A DNA stretch of 64,000 nt, from assembly GCA_037954665.1 (NCBI GenBank), contig JBBMOL010000558.1, forward strand, positions 62,001-126,000, in the 5' to 3' direction. This stretch comes from Laguncularia racemosa (taxonomy: Eukaryota; Streptophyta; Magnoliopsida; Myrtales; Combretaceae). The notes under the pieces are model-generated. The model worked only from the letters and a program-made list of their open reading frames with translations. It made no database searches and was not told the origin of the DNA. The translations under genes and the position numbers were made by a program. Shown piece by piece: positions 61,839 through 64,000 of this stretch. Position 1 is the stretch's first letter, and each line of letters starts with the position of its first letter.

Positions 61839-63061
61839 ATGGCCTCTTTCTCCATGGAGGACTTCATTGGGAATGGAGTTCTAAGGGAGTTTCTTCCAAA
61901 ATTTACTGAAGATGGTTGGGATGATGTACCTACATTAAAGCTCATGAACTCAGAGGACATGGATGCTATCAACATGACACAACAACAAAAGGTTATGTCT
62001 CCTCTGTTTTGCTTTATGGATATCATTCTTGAACATAGTACTTGATCGATTTTCCGTTCCTCGACTACTCTCATGTGTTCAAATGGCTAGTTAAATATTT
62101 AGATCAGTTAGTTGTAAAGTCAAATTTCATATGGTACTAGAACAGAAATCGAGAGTTTGAATCCTATACGGTTGTTAAGCTTGTAGATCAGTCGGTTGTA
62201 AAACTAAATATAAGTTCTAGTTTTTAGATTAGATGTTGGATAACTAGGAGATCAAAAGTTCAAAATCTCTTCTTCATTCTTGAGCTTTTAGATCAATTAG
62301 TCGTAGAGCTAAGACATAATATAGCAGACAAAACCAATTAAATTTCGAGGATTCTCTTTACACAAATAAGTTGACAAATGAGGACCACTTTGTAAATTTT
62401 GTATTTTACTGAACCCCTGTGGCTCCACTATGTTTTCTCCGCAGGATGCATTGGAGATCAGATCATACTTGCATGACCGAATGCTTATGCAATATGCTGT
62501 TATCCTAGAGGCATCAAGGAAGGGTTTACCCGAGCTTTTAAATCTAAGCAGCAGCGAACTTTCTTCTCAATTTGGCATGAAGAGAGGTCACATTGCGCGT
62601 TTCACAGACCGAGCGGCTCCATGTGCTGAGCCTTTGCCTAGATCAGTCGCTATTTCCATGAGAAAAGCTGGACACGCACCATTTAGAAATGATAGCTTGT
62701 ACAAGAGTCTTGCATCTATGAATTCGAGGAGGAACAGCATGGTAAGATCACCAGCACGGGGTAGCATAAATCATTCTCTTGAGCAATCATTGGCAGATGT
62801 TAAGATCAAAGATGGATACGTCTTCAAAGGGATTGTTGCAGCTGAACCAGCAGAGCCAAGAGCCTGTGGCTGCGTTCAGCCGCCTCCTATAACCGATCAA
62901 GTTGCTCCATATCCTGTCATTGAGAATATAGCAGTTCAGAAATTAACTCCAGAGTATAGAGTTGGTATGGAGCGTTTAGTGAAAACCAAAACTCCTCCGA
63001 TGAAGGCATCTGAGCTATGGCGTGACAAACCTGCCATTCTTGTTTGCATTCGACGTCCAGG
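61839..63061 (+). CDS. SAM-domain protein, probably with a PRXL2/AhpC-TSA-type fold (5' part, first two exons)
   Basis: Exon 1 is 61839-61991 and exon 2 is 62445-63061, joined in phase (AAG|GAT) with GT..AG. 256 residues are visible. The ATG at 61839 is preferred over the non-ATG extension at 61824. Residues about 5-70 form a SAM domain across the splice (LKLMNSEDMDAINMTQQQK, then DALEIRSYL). Then comes a Ser/Arg-rich, probably disordered linker (SMNSRRNSMVRSPARGS). Near the end, LWRDKPAILVCIRRPG looks like the first strand of a plant peroxiredoxin-like AhpC/TSA (PRXL2) fold, whose C-x-x-C should come next. The exon ends at CCAGG|GTACAT with phase 2, and the next exon is not visible. SAM domains bind proteins or RNA; the redox part is inference. 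If no splice occurs the frame ends at 63299 with an unrelated tail. Confidence 0.75.
62070..62330. repeat. Possible SINE-like or tRNA-derived repeat in intron 1 of the SAM-domain gene
   Basis: Three imperfect copies of agatcagttagttgtaaag (about 62101, 62187 and 62291) and a B-box-like gagtttgaatcct (62151-62163). The pattern is common in plant introns but I cannot name a family. Confidence 0.35.
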
Positions 63062-64000
63062 GTACATTTTTCTTTCCTCACATCCTTCCTATAACCAGTC
63101 GTACTGTTTCCACCATGTAAAAGATTTAAAGGTCTTGATTAGCTCGACTGATTTACATAAATTTAAGGAACTGGTACAGTGTTTATCTTGCAAAATGAAT
63201 GTGATATGGACAGAAAGCCCCTTAAACATTACAAAAGTTGGTGGTGCAAAAATCATGTGCTCGATAAAGCAAAAGTCTTTTAGAAAACACTTAAAATAGC
63301 CTTCTTATCTTCTAAATCGGCATGCACCAAATATATTACAAGAGGGTTGTGCTGTGCTATGCTGTACTGTACTGTAATCCTTGCATAGTATCCTCCTTGT
63401 GCTACGCTGTCTTGACGAGCTGTGCTAAGTATGAGATTGAAGGCAAAAGGACTAATAAAGGGTTCATTCTTTTCAACCATGGGCCATCAATGGTTGATGT
63501 GTTTTCTCATAGGTTAACATTTCTCTAAGGCCATGTATGACTGATTGGATTTTAGTTTCATGATATACAATTTCCTTCGGCTGGTGACTGAATCAACAAA
63601 TCTGACTATATGTTATTGCCACATTGGTCAATCCATCGAGAACCATATAGCTAGTTGCCTGTTCTTTTTTTTTTTTTTGACCTTCCTATCCTCGTGCTTG
63701 CATACTCACCAAACTCACCTTAAAAGGGATAGAAAATATTATTCAATAATAATCCACTAAACAAGGCCCTGGATCCATGATAAATTATGAGTTATACTAA
63801 TGATGGAACAGAATTATATTAAAATGCAAAGCATCAGGAGAGCTTTCGATCTTGTCCAACTCAACTTTGAATTTTACTAATGTTGATGTTGCGTACAGTC
63901 CTACAATATCTTCTCGTATATGTAGAATAAGAATATTGCCAATATCTGTATAATTTATTGTAATTAACACACTGTCTCTGAGTCCATGTCTTCCGTAATG
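63062..64000. other. Intron 2 or later part of the SAM-domain gene, no further exon seen
   Basis: No continuation of the AhpC/TSA-like fold (C-x-x-C) was found before the window ends. Short repeats such as tgctgtgctatgctgtactgtactgtaatcc lie near 63350-63375. The remaining exons should be beyond 64000. Confidence 0.5.

Noticed and set aside
63062..63299. Continuation of the SAM-domain frame to a stop at 63299
   Set aside because: A good donor precedes it, and the extra 78 residues do not resemble the expected fold. Treated as intron.
1..64000. CRISPR arrays, rRNA, tRNA genes and operons
   Set aside because: None seen. The only tRNA-like sequences are the two retrotransposon primer sites and a weak SINE-like B box.

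Overview
This is nuclear DNA from a flowering plant, most likely a eudicot. It is AT-rich, its host genes have GT..AG introns and plant-type products, and most of it is nested, decayed transposable elements of plant lineages (Ty1/copia, Athila and Tekay-like Ty3/gypsy, MULE, hAT, Tourist-like). Nothing bacterial or organellar was seen. All calls come from reading the sequence; no database search was run.

Three host genes stand out. (1) A three-exon secreted-peptide gene of the RGF/GOLVEN/CLEL type lies on the minus strand at 4215-5231; it is too fragmented to show as one ORF. (2) An intact four-exon U-box/ARM-repeat E3 ubiquitin ligase gene (PUB43/44-like, 1138 aa) lies on the plus strand at 37749-42191. 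(3) The 5' part of a SAM-domain gene starts at 61839 and appears to enter a peroxiredoxin-like (AhpC/TSA, PRXL2-type) fold just before the window loses it.

Layout. 1-3222: 3' part of a copia element with its 3' LTR. 3223-8240: the peptide gene and sparse intergenic DNA. 8240-8690: a copia RNase H relic. 11131-15309: a head-to-tail duplication of a ~2.09 kb unit. 15501-34503: a MULE with ~165 bp terminal inverted repeats and a 10 bp direct repeat at both ends. Its minus-strand gene joins a MuDR-type transposase to a plant mobile domain (PMD), and it is split by a 12.8 kb Athila element (20582-33423). 35055-35530: a Tourist-like MITE. 37749-42191: the U-box gene. 43658-60382: a Tekay-like chromovirus with ~2.9 kb LTRs, inserted in a copia RNase H relic; it carries a 1.44 kb hAT element in its integrase/chromodomain region and a 3.35 kb solo LTR of a related family in its 3' LTR. 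61839 onward: the SAM-domain gene.

None of the large elements looks autonomous: each pol region has many stops, several at CAA, CGA or TGG-type codons, as expected from deamination of methylated cytosines. The nesting gives relative ages: copia relic before Tekay-like element before hAT and solo LTR; MULE before Athila.
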